From NCBI GenBank assembly GCA_900291925.1, contig UWYS01000005.1, positions 744,001 to 808,000 on the forward strand: a stretch of 64,000 nt of DNA, written 5' to 3'. The DNA is from Thecaphora thlaspeos (lineage: Eukaryota; Basidiomycota; Ustilaginomycetes; Urocystidales; Glomosporiaceae). Position 1 is the first letter of the stretch; every line of letters starts with the position of its first letter. A model generated the notes under the pieces. That model saw nothing but the letters and a program-made list of their open reading frames with translations. It made no database searches and was not told where the DNA came from. Below are positions 41,892 to 52,482 of this stretch, piece by piece. Both the position numbers and the translations under genes were made by a program.

Positions 41892-44342
41892 TCACAACTT
41901 CGAGCCCTGCGGCTTGACGAGCTTGAGCTGCTGACGAACTCCGAGATCGAGCAAGACGTCTTCGCTCCCTCCGGGGACCGTGAGGGCTGTCAGGTTGCGA
42001 AGAAGGCGAGGTCCGCACGTCGGAGGTCAGCATCATCACATCGTTCCCCGGTCCCAGTGTCGCATGGCTTGAACTCACCCTTGAGCTCCCTCCAGATCCT
42101 CTCGATGCGGTCGCCGGTTCCGCCCTTAGTGAGCCCCATACCTCCGAGCATGTGGACAGCATCGCGGCATACGTGCTCCAGCACGATGCCAGCGTGGGCC
42201 TGTCGCAAGACGAAAGAAGTGACGTGACGAGCGTCCAGTCAGTCCGAGCACTTCTCGCGCACGCGCGACCCTAGCGGGCCTGCTCACCTTGAGAAGACCG
42301 CAGGTACCTCCGGTGAGGAGATTCGACTGCTCGGTAGATAGGTGCAGCTGCGAGTAGACGACCGACTCAACCCAGGCCTGGAGCGCCTCGACCTCTCTAG
42401 CCATGTGTCCGATCTTTGACGGTGACGAGTGGGGCAAGAATGCAGGCAGTGTCAGCTGCGACCCTTGTCTTCTGGCGGATGTACGGCCGCCTTGCCTCTT
42501 CTCACCTTGTGACGGACGACGGGCTGCTCGATCAGCTTCTGGCCAAAGACTTCGCGACGTCTCGCATGGGCGATGGAGTCCTCGAGGCTGCGTCGTTACG
42601 GAGGAGGTGAGATGGCCGGATGGCCGCAAGGGAGGTCAGCAGTAGGTCGTTTAGATCCCGGTCCTTCAAGGCTCGCCGCCTGCGATGCCACGTCGACTCC
42701 GCTCACCAAACCCTGGCGTACCGCAGAGCGGTGAAGGCGATCGTCATCCTCTCATGGTTGAAGTTGTAGAAGACGAGGCGAAGACCCTCGCCTTCTTTGC
42801 CGATAAGGTTCTCGACCGGCACTTTGACATCCTGCAAAGGCGGCGTTACCGTCAGCAAGCAGGAAGAACACGGACCTAATCAGCACATCATGGCTGGCTC
42901 ATCGTCGAAAGTAGGCCGCCTGCACGACGACTCACGTCGAACTCGACGAGCGTGGTGCCCGAGCCACCGCCACCCATCATCTTCATGTGCTTGGTCGTGA
43001 CACCCTCTCCGCGGGGGATCAGCAGCATCGAGATGCCGCCCGCCTCGCCGGCCTTGCCCGATGTGCGGACCGCAGTGGTGAAATAATCGGAATAGATGCC
43101 ATTCGTGATCCCTGAAGAGAGGGAAGCGCGGACGGCGAGCAAATTGGTAAGGGATGGCTCGAGTCAACTGCAATGATTGACGAAGAATCCGCACAGATTC
43201 GCACGTGGGCTGCCGTTCCACTCACACTTTTTGTTGCCGTTGACGATGTAGTACTTGCCGCACTCGCTCTTGACGGCCGAGGTGCTGAGGTTGGCGACAT
43301 TGGAGCCGGCCAGCGGCTCGGTGATGGCGAGGCAGATGCGCTTCTTCCCACTGAAGATGTCCGGCAACCACTTCTGCTGGTGCGCCTCGCTGGCAAAGTG
43401 GATGATCGGTCCGGCCTGTGGACAAGGTAAGGAAGTCGGAGAGCAGCGGATGGTTAGCGGCTTTCGAATAGACGGACAAACAAGGCTGGGGCGACTACCT
43501 ACGCCGTAGGTCAGACCGCCGACGAGACCCATGACGGCGGCGCTGCTAGCACATCGGTTGAACTCGTCCCAAATGATGCTGTGCGAGGACGCGGGCGGTA
43601 AAGAGGGATGGGAATCGTACGAGGATGAGCTTCTACGAACTGCAAGGGACCCTCCATCGAGCTCATCCTGACGCACTAGTCGTGGATGTTGTTCCACTCG
43701 GAAGGCTTGATGCCGGCGGGTAGCTCGATGCCCTGGACCTTGGCCATGTCGGCGAACTTTTGCGGGATGCAGACTCCAAGCTGTCGAGGATGGGGCGAGA
43801 TCACAAGATAGATGGAGCGGGTCAGACAACAGATTGCTGAGGGTACGGGTCGAGGGCCGCCTGGAGGAGTCGAGGTGCACTTACAGCAAAGGCGAGGAGG
43901 ACACCATCCTTGGCGGCCCTGCTGTAAGCATCGTTGTCCGTGATGATGCCGGCTATCGATGCAGATGGTGGGCAAGCGGACGAGGCGATTAGTGGCCGAC
44001 GGAATGCTGGAACGACTCAATTCTACCCGTGCCTACCTTCTTCGTACTTTGCGGTGGCGGGCATGAGGACGTCGTCGCACCACTTGCGAGCCCATTCGCG
44101 CAGCCTGTAGTGAGACTCTTCGGCGAAGACCGAGGAAGGCAGGCCGGTGATCCTGTGGAGGGGCAAGCGAAGGTTGATAGGATGATGTGTGGAAAAGAAC
44201 GTCGCAGAGGAGACGGAGAGTTGTCAGCGGGCGAATGCTCGTTGCCTGTAGGACGCTGCTTCGCTCGAAGGCGAACTCACCATGCAGCCTCGCTGAAGGG
44301 GACGGTGGGCTGGGTGAGCTTGGTGGTGATTTTAGCGGTCAT
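41892..44342 (-). CDS. Peroxisomal acyl-CoA dehydrogenase ending in SKL
   Basis: Twelve exons (44281-44342, 44037-44152, 43885-43952, 43677-43780, 43503-43578, 43226-43415, 42936-43111, 42707-42831, 42506-42587, 42288-42413, 42079-42199, 41892-41986) join in phase to 446 residues. Acyl-CoA dehydrogenase motifs are clear: CLAITEPLAGSNVANLST for FAD and substrate binding, KKWITNGIYSDYF (its Trp codon rebuilt across an intron), VPVENLIGKEGEGLRLVFYNF, RREVFGQKLIEQPVVRHK, and ALTVPGGSEDVLLDLGVRQ, the usual closing segment. The protein ends GSKL, a canonical PTS1. It therefore probably catalyses the first step of beta-oxidation of some acyl-CoA in peroxisomes rather than mitochondria. No presequence is present. 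Its substrate chain length cannot be told. It has the densest introns in the window and is divergent from PRP28. Confidence 0.9.
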
Positions 44343-44892
44343 GACGGGCGAAGATTTCGGGAAATTCGGAGATGCGGAGATGATGCAGGAGAGAGTAGTG
44401 TAGTGGTGGTGGTAGAAGATGGCGGTACGAGGTGTTGCCAGCGGCAGGCCCGCACGAGCCCAGGCGAGCACTGAGGGTGGGTGGGGTGTTGCCTTTCAGC
44501 CTTCAAAAAGAGGGCGTCCCTGCTCGAGCTTACCAATCGAATCGGGCCGGCAGCGAGCAGAAGGCTGAAGGGCCAAGGGTCTGCGCGCCGGAGCGAGCCA
44601 GCCAAGCCAGCCAAGCCAGCCATCGGGCAAGCGAGCAAGCAAGCGAGCAACGAGACGCGCGCGCGCCCGTCGGCAGGCACGCTGGCTCCACCCGGCAGCG
44701 GATCCGACGCGCCGCCAGCCGGGCTTGTTCCACTTTGACTTTTTCCACGGTCGCGAGCTGGCTCGGCAGCTCCTCGGCCCCCCCACGCGCAAGCTTGCCC
44801 TCCTTCCACCATCTTCCCACCGTTCCTCCGTCGTCCACCCGTTCACCGCCTTTCCCTCCAACCGATCGCCAGAAAGGGGCGCCACGGCAGCC
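44343..44892. promoter_or_regulatory. Divergent promoter between the acyl-CoA dehydrogenase and PRP28
   Basis: These 550 bp separate two outward-facing starts. At 44588-44653 tandem AGCCAGCCA and GCAAGCGA units form a short repetitive block. No TATA box is seen. Confidence 0.5.
44588..44653. repeat. GCCA and GCAAGC short tandem repeats
   Basis: Imperfect copies of AGCCAGCCA are followed by AAGCGAGC units in the intergenic region upstream of PRP28. Confidence 0.65.
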
Positions 44893-47190
44893 ATGTCGAA
44901 ACAGCCGCTCTCCGTCGAGGAGATTCTCAAGATCCAAAAGGAGCAGTCGACTTTCAAGCCAAAGTTCCTCACAAAGGCGCAGCGACAGGAGCAGGCACAG
45001 CTCGCCGCTCAGCAGCAGGAAGCGGAGAAGAAGCAGAAGCTCCAAGAGGAGCACAAGAAGCGTCAGGAATTTGAGGCAATGGCTAGGCTGGCAAGCTCCT
45101 CCTCCTCCACCTCCAGCTACCCGTCCTCGTCGTACAACAACCACTCGTCCTACCCTTTCGCTCCTGGCCCTTCGTCCTCCTCCGCCTCCTTCCGAGACCG
45201 AGACTGCGCACTCCCACATGATCGCAGGTACAGCCGCGATGCCTGTGGATCGCTCAACTACGACGACGATCACGATCGCAGCGGCGCTCCGCCAAGGGGT
45301 CCAAGAGCCGAAAGAGCGCGTCCCAACGATAGAGACCCCCGCGCCGGTCCGTCTTCCATCCCATCCGGCCCTCGCGCTGAGCGTTCCTCGCACCAGCCAT
45401 CACACACCGGATCATCATTCAACGGACACATGCGTAACGGCGATGCGCCCTCTGCGCCGTCAGTGCCCGCCGGCGCCTCAGCCGACACCTCCGACCGGCC
45501 CATCACCGAAGCCGAGCAGCACCTTATCCGCCAGCGCTACCTCGGCCTCAAGGAGATCAAGCGAAGGCCAAAGAAGAAGCCCACCGACAAGCGCTTCATC
45601 TTTGAATGGAAGGACGACGACGACACCAGCGACAAGATCAATCCCGTCTACGCGACCAGCATGGAGCCCACCCTCTTTGGCGCGGGTGGGCGCGGCGGCA
45701 CTGACCCGCTTCACCGAAGCGATCGCCTAGCCAACCTCATCGGCTCCAGCAGCCAAGCCGGCGGCACTGGGACCCTGGTCAAGCGCGGGGTTCGCTCCGC
45801 CTTTGATGAAAAGCACTGGAGCGAAAAGTCGCTCGATGAGATGAAGGAGCGCGACTGGCGGATCTTCCGCGAGGACTTTGGCATCGCCGCACGGGGAGGC
45901 AACATCCCCAGACCCATCCGCTCCTGGGAGGAGTCGTCGATACCGCGGCCCATCATGGAGGCGATCCAGGAGATTGGCTACACCGACCCTTCGCCCATCC
46001 AGCGCCAGGCCATCCCGATCGGCCTGCAGAACCGTGACCTGATCGGCATCGCAGAGACCGGTTCCGGCAAGACGGCGTCATTTGTTATTCCGATGCTTGC
46101 CTACATATCAGAACTGCCGCCCCTGACCGAGGCGACCCGTCACCTGGGCCCCTATGCGCTGATCCTCGTGCCCACGCGTGAGCTGGCTCAGCAGATCGAG
46201 GGCGAGACGCGCAAGTTCGCCAGCAAGCTCGGTTACAAGTGCGTGTCGATCGTCGGTGGTCGCGACATGAACGAGCAGGCCATTTCGGTCCAAGACGGTG
46301 CCGAGATTGTCATCGCGACGCCGGGACGTCTCAAAGACTGCGTCGAGCGACACGTCCTCGTGCTGAGCCAGTGCACGTACGTAGTGATGGACGAGGCCGA
46401 CCGGATGGTCAATCTGGGCTTCGAGGAGGTGGTCAACTACATCCTCGACAGCCTGCCAGTGAGCAACCTCAAGCCGGACACGGACGATGCCGAGGACCCG
46501 CTCAAGCTCCTCTTCCACAAGAGCGAGGGCGAGGCGCGCATCGACAAGTACCGCGTGACGATGCTCTACTCAGCCACGATGCCGGCGACGGTGGAGCGGA
46601 TGGCGCGCAAGTACCTGCGCCGGCCGGCCACCATTACGATTGGAGACGCCAACCAGGCCGTCGGGACGGTCGAGCAGGTGGTCGAGTTCATCCACTCGGA
46701 GGACAAGAAGAAGGCGCGGCTGGTGCAGATCCTCAACACGGGCGGCTTCGTCCCGCCCATGATCGTCTTTGTCAACCAGAAGAAGGCGGCCGATGCGCTC
46801 GGCAAGGATCTGCAGCGCGCCGGGTGGCATCCGGCCATCCTCCACTCCGGCAAGACGCAGACGATGCGCGAAGAGGCGCTCGAGTCGCTGCGGAGCGGCG
46901 AGTGTCCCGTCCTGGTCGCGACCGACCTGGCGGGGCGTGGTATCGACGTGCCGGACGTCTCGCTCGTCATCAACTTCCAGATGGCCAACCACATCGAGGC
47001 TTACGTCCATCGTATCGGACGTACGGGACGTGCCGGCAAGAAGGGCGTGGCCATCACCTTCCTCGACAACGGCGACGAAGAGGTCATGTACGAGCTCAAG
47101 CAGGAGATCAGCAAGAGTCCCATCTCGAAGCTCAGTAACGAGCTGGCCAGACACCCGGCGGCCCAGACCAAGATGACGAGGGAAATGTGA
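44893..47190 (+). CDS. PRP28: Pre-mRNA-splicing DEAD-box helicase Prp28
   Basis: An intronless gene of 765 residues. Prp28 exchanges U1 for U6 snRNA at the 5' splice site during spliceosome activation. The N-terminus MSKQPLSVEEILKIQKEQ and the block KRRPKKKPTDKRFIFEWKDDDDT, followed by DWRIFREDFGIAARGGNIP, identify Prp28 rather than other DEAD proteins. Helicase motifs follow in order: PSPIQRQAIPIGL, AETGSGKTASF at about residue 388, PTRELAQQIE, ATPGRLKDC, VMDEADRM at about 498, LYSATMP, ATDLAGRGIDVPDV and [10 protein letters not shown]. The disordered Arg/Ser/Pro-rich segment between residues 60 and 200 is normal. It is curious that this splicing gene has no intron while its divergent neighbour has eleven. 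Confidence 0.95.
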   Translation: MSKQPLSVEEILKIQKEQSTFKPKFLTKAQRQEQAQLAAQQQEAEKKQKLQEEHKKRQEFEAMARLASSSSSTSSYPSSSYNNHSSYPFAPGPSSSSASFRDRDCALPHDRRYSRDACGSLNYDDDHDRSGAPPRGPRAERARPNDRDPRAGPSSIPSGPRAERSSHQPSHTGSSFNGHMRNGDAPSAPSVPAGASADTSDRPITEAEQHLIRQRYLGLKEIKRRPKKKPTDKRFIFEWKDDDDTSDKINPVYATSMEPTLFGAGGRGGTDPLHRSDRLANLIGSSSQAGGTGTLVKRGVRSAFDEKHWSEKSLDEMKERDWRIFREDFGIAARGGNIPRPIRSWEESSIPRPIMEAIQEIGYTDPSPIQRQAIPIGLQNRDLIGIAETGSGKTASFVIPMLAYISELPPLTEATRHLGPYALILVPTRELAQQIEGETRKFASKLGYKCVSIVGGRDMNEQAISVQDGAEIVIATPGRLKDCVERHVLVLSQCTYVVMDEADRMVNLGFEEVVNYILDSLPVSNLKPDTDDAEDPLKLLFHKSEGEARIDKYRVTMLYSATMPATVERMARKYLRRPATITIGDANQAVGTVEQVVEFIHSEDKKKARLVQILNTGGFVPPMIVFVNQKKAADALGKDLQRAGWHPAILHSGKTQTMREEALESLRSGECPVLVATDLAGRGIDVPDVSLVINFQMANHIEAYVHRIGRTGRAGKKGVAITFLDNGDEEVMYELKQEISKSPISKLSNELARHPAAQTKMTREM

Positions 47191-47621
47191 GTGCCGCGGC
47201 GGGACGTACTCACGCGGAACGCACCAGGACAGAAAGTTGACCCGGTTCGATCTCCTCTCGCACCTTTACCGTACGCCCTGTGCTCTGCGCCTCATCTACC
47301 AGGAAACGAAAAAGGGACCAAGACGAAGGCTGATTGCCGTGTCGATGGATGTGGTGGGGATGAAGAAGGCCCGCACCGTTTGGCCGTTGCATCCGTCTGC
47401 CTCGCCCCAGTTGTGTGCCCAGCAAGGATGGAGGTCTGTGCTGGAAGGGAGGCATCGTGCTACGAGTCACGAAGATGCTGAACGCTTCAATCTCATCTAC
47501 AGAGTCAGGGAAAGCAGGCCAAGGATTCTTTGGCGACGCCAGGCCAGCCTCGACGTCGGTCTCGCCAAGTGACTGTTGTCGTGGGCACGACACTGCGCCA
47601 CGACGTACCACGCATTCTGCC
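47191..47621. other. Intergenic between converging genes
   Basis: No gene is seen in these 431 bp between the PRP28 and TPR-protein stop codons. Confidence 0.6.
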
Positions 47622-49661
47622 TCATGCACTCCTCATCTGACCCTCCTCATTCAGTCTCTCCACCATCCAAACGAACCACGCCACCGACCCATGCTCGACA
47701 CCTTGACGCTGCGCACGACCATGCCACCACTTACTGTACCACCTTTGAAATTTTTCTGCCTCCTGCTTCTTACCCTGCAACCTACAGCAACATTCGAGCA
47801 TGCCCAACGTATTCCCCTGAACCTGGGATAGCAACAACTCGATCTGTTCAAGATCCGTTCGATGCGTCGACGAGGACGATGGCACGGTGCGTGCGTTGGT
47901 GCGTTTGGTGCTCTTGCCATCGGGTCGAAGGGCGTCAGAGACGAATTCGAGATAGCTCTGTGCTTTCACCACTGCGTTGAGTAGTATCGTGCTGCATCCC
48001 ATGAGAAGACGCAAAGACGTCGTGAGAAGTTTCCACCTCGCCTCTTGCACGGCGCCGTTCAACGTCGTCGGTTGGCTCTGGAAGCGAGGTAGCGCTAGCA
48101 CCACACCGATGTGCTTGATGCTCTCCTGAAGATGCGCCTGCTGCGTCGGCGTGATGGTCTGCAGTACCGCTTGGTGCTCTGAGGCAAAGTGCTCATCTCG
48201 CTGTTCTCCATTGGAGTCCAGGACGGTGGGAGAGAGCAGCTTCATGATGGCTGTCAGCGGGAAGGACGCCCCGCGCAGCGTATCCGCCAGCAGGCCCGTC
48301 ACTAGGTCCGACCGAAAGAAGGGCGATTCCAGTATCGTCTTTTCCCCTGCCTTGGCAGTCTCTGAGGCGGCAACGTCGTTCGACCTCGCATCGTTGGCAT
48401 CCGTTCGAAGTGCGTCAAGCTCCGACTGAGCCGTAGCGTCCTTGGGATCGATCTTGAGGGCCTCCTCGAAGTCGGTCCTTGCAGAGGCCAAGAGCTCGGC
48501 CCTTTGCGATGGTGCGGCTGCGGCTTGGGCGAGCGTCTTGCGTGCGCTGCCTCGACGCAGATAGCCCTTCCAGGCGAGGTCGCGGCTCTTTGCGTCGCTA
48601 CGTGCGCTCAGCAGCTCGAGCGCCTGGCTCGATGCTTGGATTGTCTCGTCAAATCTATCCAGCTTGAGGAGGGCGGCCGCACGGTTGAGCAGGATGCTCG
48701 GGTCCCTCTCGCCGTTGGTGGCGTCGTCGATAATGCCGTACAGCCCCTCGGCCTGGTGGTAGCGCTGCTCTACGAACGCCTGGTTGGCCACCCGCTTGCA
48801 CAAGGCCAGCAGCCGGCCACGGCACGCGCTGCCCGTGGCGATCGTCTCCTTGACGGAGAGGCCCCTTGTGTCTGCTTCAGGCTGAGGCTCGGGCGCGTCC
48901 GGCTCGAAGCCTTCGGGCCGGGGAAGAGGGACGGGTTCCTCCTCATTCGCCTTGGACTTGGGCGCGAGATCAACGAAGAGCGTTGTCAGCTCGTCGAGGT
49001 CGATGGACGTGAGCAGCGTGAGGTCGCCGCCGGCGTTGAGCTGCTTCTGCCAGTCGATGGCGTGGCTCGCCTCGATGAAGGCCTGGGTGGCCTGGACGAT
49101 GCTCTTGTCGACCGCGCGCTTCCACTGGTGGTTCTTGTTGAGGGTGTAGTCGTACTCCCAAGCGGGATCATCGACGAGGGCGCCGTGCTGCTTCTGATCC
49201 TCGATGTAGTCGAACAGAGGGACGTGGTCAAAGGCAAATTGAGAAAAGTCGGGCTTGTGCTGTGCCTCGATGCTGAGGATCGAGATGAGGGCGGAGAGCG
49301 TAAGGGCATCGATGCTGCAGGCTCGCGGCGTGGCGACGGAGTGGCGAGCGTCTCGGAGGAGGAGGCCGAGGCTGGCGACGAGCTTGCCGAAGGCGTGCTC
49401 ACGGATGCTCGAGGTGGCGAGCGTCTTTACGATGGTCTGGATGTCGTCGTGAGCGGGCAGCATGACGGCAATTTCCTGGGGCGTGCATCCCTGCCTGATG
49501 AGCGTAGAAAAGTGGGTGGCGATGAAGAGCTGCTGGACGTCTTCGAGGACGTCCAAGGTGGCAATCTGGAGCGCATGGTGATGGGCGGTGGTTAGGAGGT
49601 GTGCGATGTCAGGACCATCGGAGGCTGAGGGCTGCGCGAGACAGTCGCTTGTGGCCGTCAT
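47622..49661 (-). CDS. TPR-repeat protein of unknown function
   Basis: A single exon of 679 residues. The N-terminal half is helical (VLEDVQQLFIATHFSTLIRQG, IREHAFGKLVASLGLLLRD) and not recognised. At about residues 290-420 TPR-like helix pairs occur: NQAFVEQRYHQAEGLYGIIDD, SILLNRAAALLKLDRFDETIQASSQAL, and FEEALKIDPKDATAQSELD. Repeats of this layout usually bind chaperones or peptide tails. The C-terminal part is again helical. It has no signal peptide and no clear membrane span, so a cytosolic protein is likely. The ATG at 49661 starts just before the conserved-looking helices; upstream in-frame sequence is Lys/Arg and His-rich leader. A polypyrimidine tract (49763-49805, plus strand) lies in its leader. 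Confidence 0.7.
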   Translation of the reverse strand: MTATSDCLAQPSASDGPDIAHLLTTAHHHALQIATLDVLEDVQQLFIATHFSTLIRQGCTPQEIAVMLPAHDDIQTIVKTLATSSIREHAFGKLVASLGLLLRDARHSVATPRACSIDALTLSALISILSIEAQHKPDFSQFAFDHVPLFDYIEDQKQHGALVDDPAWEYDYTLNKNHQWKRAVDKSIVQATQAFIEASHAIDWQKQLNAGGDLTLLTSIDLDELTTLFVDLAPKSKANEEEPVPLPRPEGFEPDAPEPQPEADTRGLSVKETIATGSACRGRLLALCKRVANQAFVEQRYHQAEGLYGIIDDATNGERDPSILLNRAAALLKLDRFDETIQASSQALELLSARSDAKSRDLAWKGYLRRGSARKTLAQAAAAPSQRAELLASARTDFEEALKIDPKDATAQSELDALRTDANDARSNDVAASETAKAGEKTILESPFFRSDLVTGLLADTLRGASFPLTAIMKLLSPTVLDSNGEQRDEHFASEHQAVLQTITPTQQAHLQESIKHIGVVLALPRFQSQPTTLNGAVQEARWKLLTTSLRLLMGCSTILLNAVVKAQSYLEFVSDALRPDGKSTKRTNARTVPSSSSTHRTDLEQIELLLSQVQGNTLGMLECCCRLQGKKQEAEKFQRWYSKWWHGRAQRQGVEHGSVAWFVWMVERLNEEGQMRSA

Positions 49662-50418
49662 GGGCCGGCACGAGGGAAGGAGAGGCTGTGGGAGGGAGTG
49701 GCGGTGGCGGTGGCGGTGATGATGAGAAGGAGGGAGCCAGTGTACGTAGTGCCACACAGAGTCTTTTTTTCTTTCTTTTCTTTCTTTTCTTTTCTTTTCC
49801 CCCCTTGAGGCGGGCAAGTGGCTGTGGAGGGTGGTCCTGGCTTTCTCCTTGGCCCGTCCACTTTGACTTGACTTGGCTGGCTGCTCCTCCACCTCGGCTG
49901 ACTGCGCGCTGCGCATTATTAATGGGCGGACACGTCGCAGGCGCGCCCACAGACCGAGATAGGCAGGTGCATGTTTTGCGCCCAGACCACTCTACTCTGG
50001 CTGACTTGGTTACAGAGTACGTGCGTTGAGCGGCGCGCGGCGCGAGGCAAGGCGAGGCAAGGCGAGGCGAGAGCAACACCCTTCCGCCCGGCCCAGCCGC
50101 ACCCACCGAAATTGAGGTCGAGGCCGAATGACGCTCTTGCCTCTCTTTCCTCCTCTCTTCCTCCGTCCTTGCCGCCAGCATCCCTCTCGCCCTTTCGCCC
50201 TCTCGCCCCTCCCCTCCCCCAACACGCAGCAGCACTCCGACCCGCCACCTCTGCTCCAATCCCACCTTCCAAAAAGCATCGCCCCGCTCCTCGAAAACAC
50301 GACTCACTGCTACTTTGCTTTCGGCACTGCCGTACAGCTCTCCCAGTCCTCTGCTCCGCCCCTTGGCCGTGCTCCACATTCGCAGTGCAACCGTGTTCCG
50401 CACGGCGTTCGCTTGGAG
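49662..50418. promoter_or_regulatory. Divergent promoter between the TPR gene and RHO4
   Basis: These 757 bp hold both promoters. They include a TTTTC-type tract at 49763-49805 and GAGGCAAGGC tandem units at 50036-50072. The 300 bp before RHO4 are C/T-rich and probably its leader. Confidence 0.5.
50036..50072. repeat. GAGGCAAGGC tandem units
   Basis: About three and a half imperfect 10-bp units lie in the RHO4 upstream region. Confidence 0.6.
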
Positions 50419-51120
50419 ATGAACACATACAACACCGCCTCGTCGCTCTCGGATGCACCGCCAGGCCAGGGTCCCTTCACACAACAGCCCGGGAGGCCGC
50501 AGATCGACCTCAAGAAGAAGCTCGTCGTCGTCGGAGACGGAGGGTGCGGAAAGACGTGCCTCCTCATCGTCTACTCGGAACACCGCTTCCCCGAGGAGTA
50601 CGTCCCCACCGTCTTTGAAAACTACGTCCCCATCATCCAGTTCGAGGGCAAGACGGTCGAGCTTGCTCTCTGGGACACGGCGGGTCAGGAAGAGTACGAT
50701 CGACTCCGGCCCCTCTCCTACCCAGAGTCCGACGTCATCCTCATCTGCTTCGCCGTCGACTTCCCCGTCTCACTAGCAAACGTTCAGGACAAGTGGTTCC
50801 CCGAGATCAACCACTTCTGCGAGGGCGTACCCATCCTCCTCGTCGGCCTCAAGACCGACCTGCGCAAGGACGCCGGCAGCCTCGCCATGCTCAGTGCACA
50901 GGGCATCAAGCCCGTATCGCCATCACAGGGCGAGGCCGTCGCAAAGGAGATCGGCGCGGCGCGATACGTAGAGTGCTCCGCAAAGACAAAGGACGGCGTG
51001 AAGGACGTCTTTGATGCAGCGCTGCGAGAGGCCTGCCGGAAAAAGTGGGGAAGACGCAAGACTGGCGGCGGCGGTGGCGGCGGAGCAAGTGGCGGAGGTC
51101 GCAAGTGCCTCGTGCTATGA
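50419..51120 (+). CDS. RHO4: Rho-family GTPase, Rho4 type
   Basis: An intronless gene of 233 residues. The GTPase motifs are intact: the P-loop GDGGCGKT at 39-46, the effector loop [27 protein letters not shown], the G4 element LKTDLR and the G5 element ECSAKT. The protein ends with a polybasic stretch (KKWGRRK), a Gly-rich linker and CLVL. A terminal Leu favours geranylgeranylation and plasma-membrane attachment. The 30-residue N-terminal extension and the segment [22 protein letters not shown] point to Rho4, the fungal Rho that directs septation and cell-wall synthesis through formins and exocytosis. Rho1, Rho2, Rho3 and Cdc42 lack this extension and segment. Confidence 0.85.
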   Translation: MNTYNTASSLSDAPPGQGPFTQQPGRPQIDLKKKLVVVGDGGCGKTCLLIVYSEHRFPEEYVPTVFENYVPIIQFEGKTVELALWDTAGQEEYDRLRPLSYPESDVILICFAVDFPVSLANVQDKWFPEINHFCEGVPILLVGLKTDLRKDAGSLAMLSAQGIKPVSPSQGEAVAKEIGAARYVECSAKTKDGVKDVFDAALREACRKKWGRRKTGGGGGGGASGGGRKCLVL

Positions 51121-51689
51121 GGCGGCAGCGGCAAGCCCCTCGGCCGGTCGGAACGGCAACGTCGACAACACCAGACGCCTCCCCCCTCGCCATGTCCTAC
51201 GCTATCTTCACTACGACTCTCGGTCCTACCTTGGCTGCTCAATCATGCATTAAGCTCCCTTCCATGCGCGTCATCACCATCACCATCACCACCTCTGCCA
51301 CCGCCATATTCTATTCCTCGGTATGCCTTCGCTCTACGAGATCCGCTCGGTTCGGATCCGATTCTCCCCTCTCCCTGTTTTTCTCCCGTGCAATCGCCTC
51401 GGCTCATCGTCATCGACCTCCACGTCCCTTGCTTGTCCGCCTCTTGTCCTGTCGCCGCTCTATAGATCGCGGCCCCACGCTTCTCCGTTGCCTCTTCAAT
51501 GTGTAAATCTAGGCACGCTTGCTTCGCCCACAGATCCCAAGATTCGCCCAACGTCACGTAGCTCCCCCGTGTCCCCCGCTAGCGATGGATCCAAAAGGGA
51601 TTTGTGGCCGAAATCTCTACTGCTGTACGAGCGATGCGGCGGGGGGTATAACGAAGATGTGCACACACGCACACTTGGAACGGGGCCTG
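51121..51689. other. Intergenic between converging genes
   Basis: No gene is seen in 569 bp between RHO4 and the HIT gene. The CACCATCACCATCACCACC run near 51275 is low-complexity DNA. Confidence 0.6.
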
Positions 51690-52482
51690 TTAGCACTTGC
51701 GGACGGAGACCTTGCCACCGTCGTTGAGGATGGCGCAAGTCTGGCTATACTCTGCGAACCAGGACCAGCCCTTGTGGTAGGAGCTCTATATGGGGGGTGT
51801 GGCGATGCGGTATTTGAGGGAGCGGAGGGATGAGCGAAAGGGGAGCTGTAGAGCGTGTAGGTGTAGGTGATCGACACTGGTGAAAGGCGGGATGAGGAAG
51901 CCGAAGCGTCTCTCATCCTTTGCGTCGGGCGAGAGGATCTGGAGTGCACTTTGACCGAGCGATTGCATCTCTTTGACTGTTGGGCCAGCAGGGAGGAGGG
52001 AGGAAGCGTGGGGAGGGGACGAGGTCAGCAAGACGGGACTGAACCGACGTGAGGCTGCGATGACGCCAGACTAACCCATGCCGACGTGCTGGGCGGTCAG
52101 ACTCTTGACGTTGGCAATGTGGACGCATGGTATGACGAGGAAGTGATGTTGAGCGGCGGGCGAACGGTCGGTGAAGCAGATGCACCTGTCGTCCCAAGGC
52201 GCTGAGCGTCAACGTAGGAAGGTACAATAGCAGACAGTGCGGTGCATCGGCACCATGGTCATCGGACAGTCTCCTGCATACAATCTCGCACGCTCACTCT
52301 CTCACCTCGAGGAGGATGCTGAAGCGTCGCGAACCGACGTTGCAAAAGACACACTTGGCCTTGTTATCGAGCGCATCGACGGGTCGCTTGGCTGCTCGGC
52401 CTGGCTGCTGCGGTTGGTCGAGGAGGGGCGCATCGACGGAGACGGACATGGCAAAGCCGAAGCAGAAGAGTAGCGCAGGCAT
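51690..52482 (-). pseudogene. HIT-domain (HINT3-like) protein with an in-frame TAG before its last helix
   Basis: Exons 52298-52482, 52076-52185 and 51690-51976 join in frame. The HIT fold reads KCVFCNVGSRRFSILLE, then CICFTDRSPAAQHHFLVIPCVHIANVKSL, then RFGFLIPPF and the catalytic histidine triad VDHLHLHALQLPF. Such proteins hydrolyse nucleotide phosphoramidates or adenylated substrates. At codon 162 (51786-51788) a TAG stops the frame. The same frame then continues for 31 codons with SSYHKGWSWFAEYSQTCAIL and NDGGKVSVRKC, matching the C-terminal Trp-Phe helix usual in this family, and ends at TAA. No GT lies between the histidine triad and the TAG, so splicing cannot remove it. The product is either truncated by about 32 residues, made whole by readthrough, or inactive. 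ATG 52482 is the probable start; 52449 is an alternative. Confidence 0.78.

Noticed and set aside
25494..51788. Reassignment of TAG to an amino acid in this organism
   Set aside because: TAG is the proper stop of TRM6, RAE1, TRR1, the polymerase delta subunit and the permease, with no conserved sequence after it.
52186..52305. Alternative splice of the first HIT intron giving DDRCICF instead of VRECICF
   Set aside because: The GTGAGA donor after LLE leaves phase 0 and no acceptor then restores the downstream frame, whereas the GTGAGC donor with the acceptor at 52186 joins in phase.
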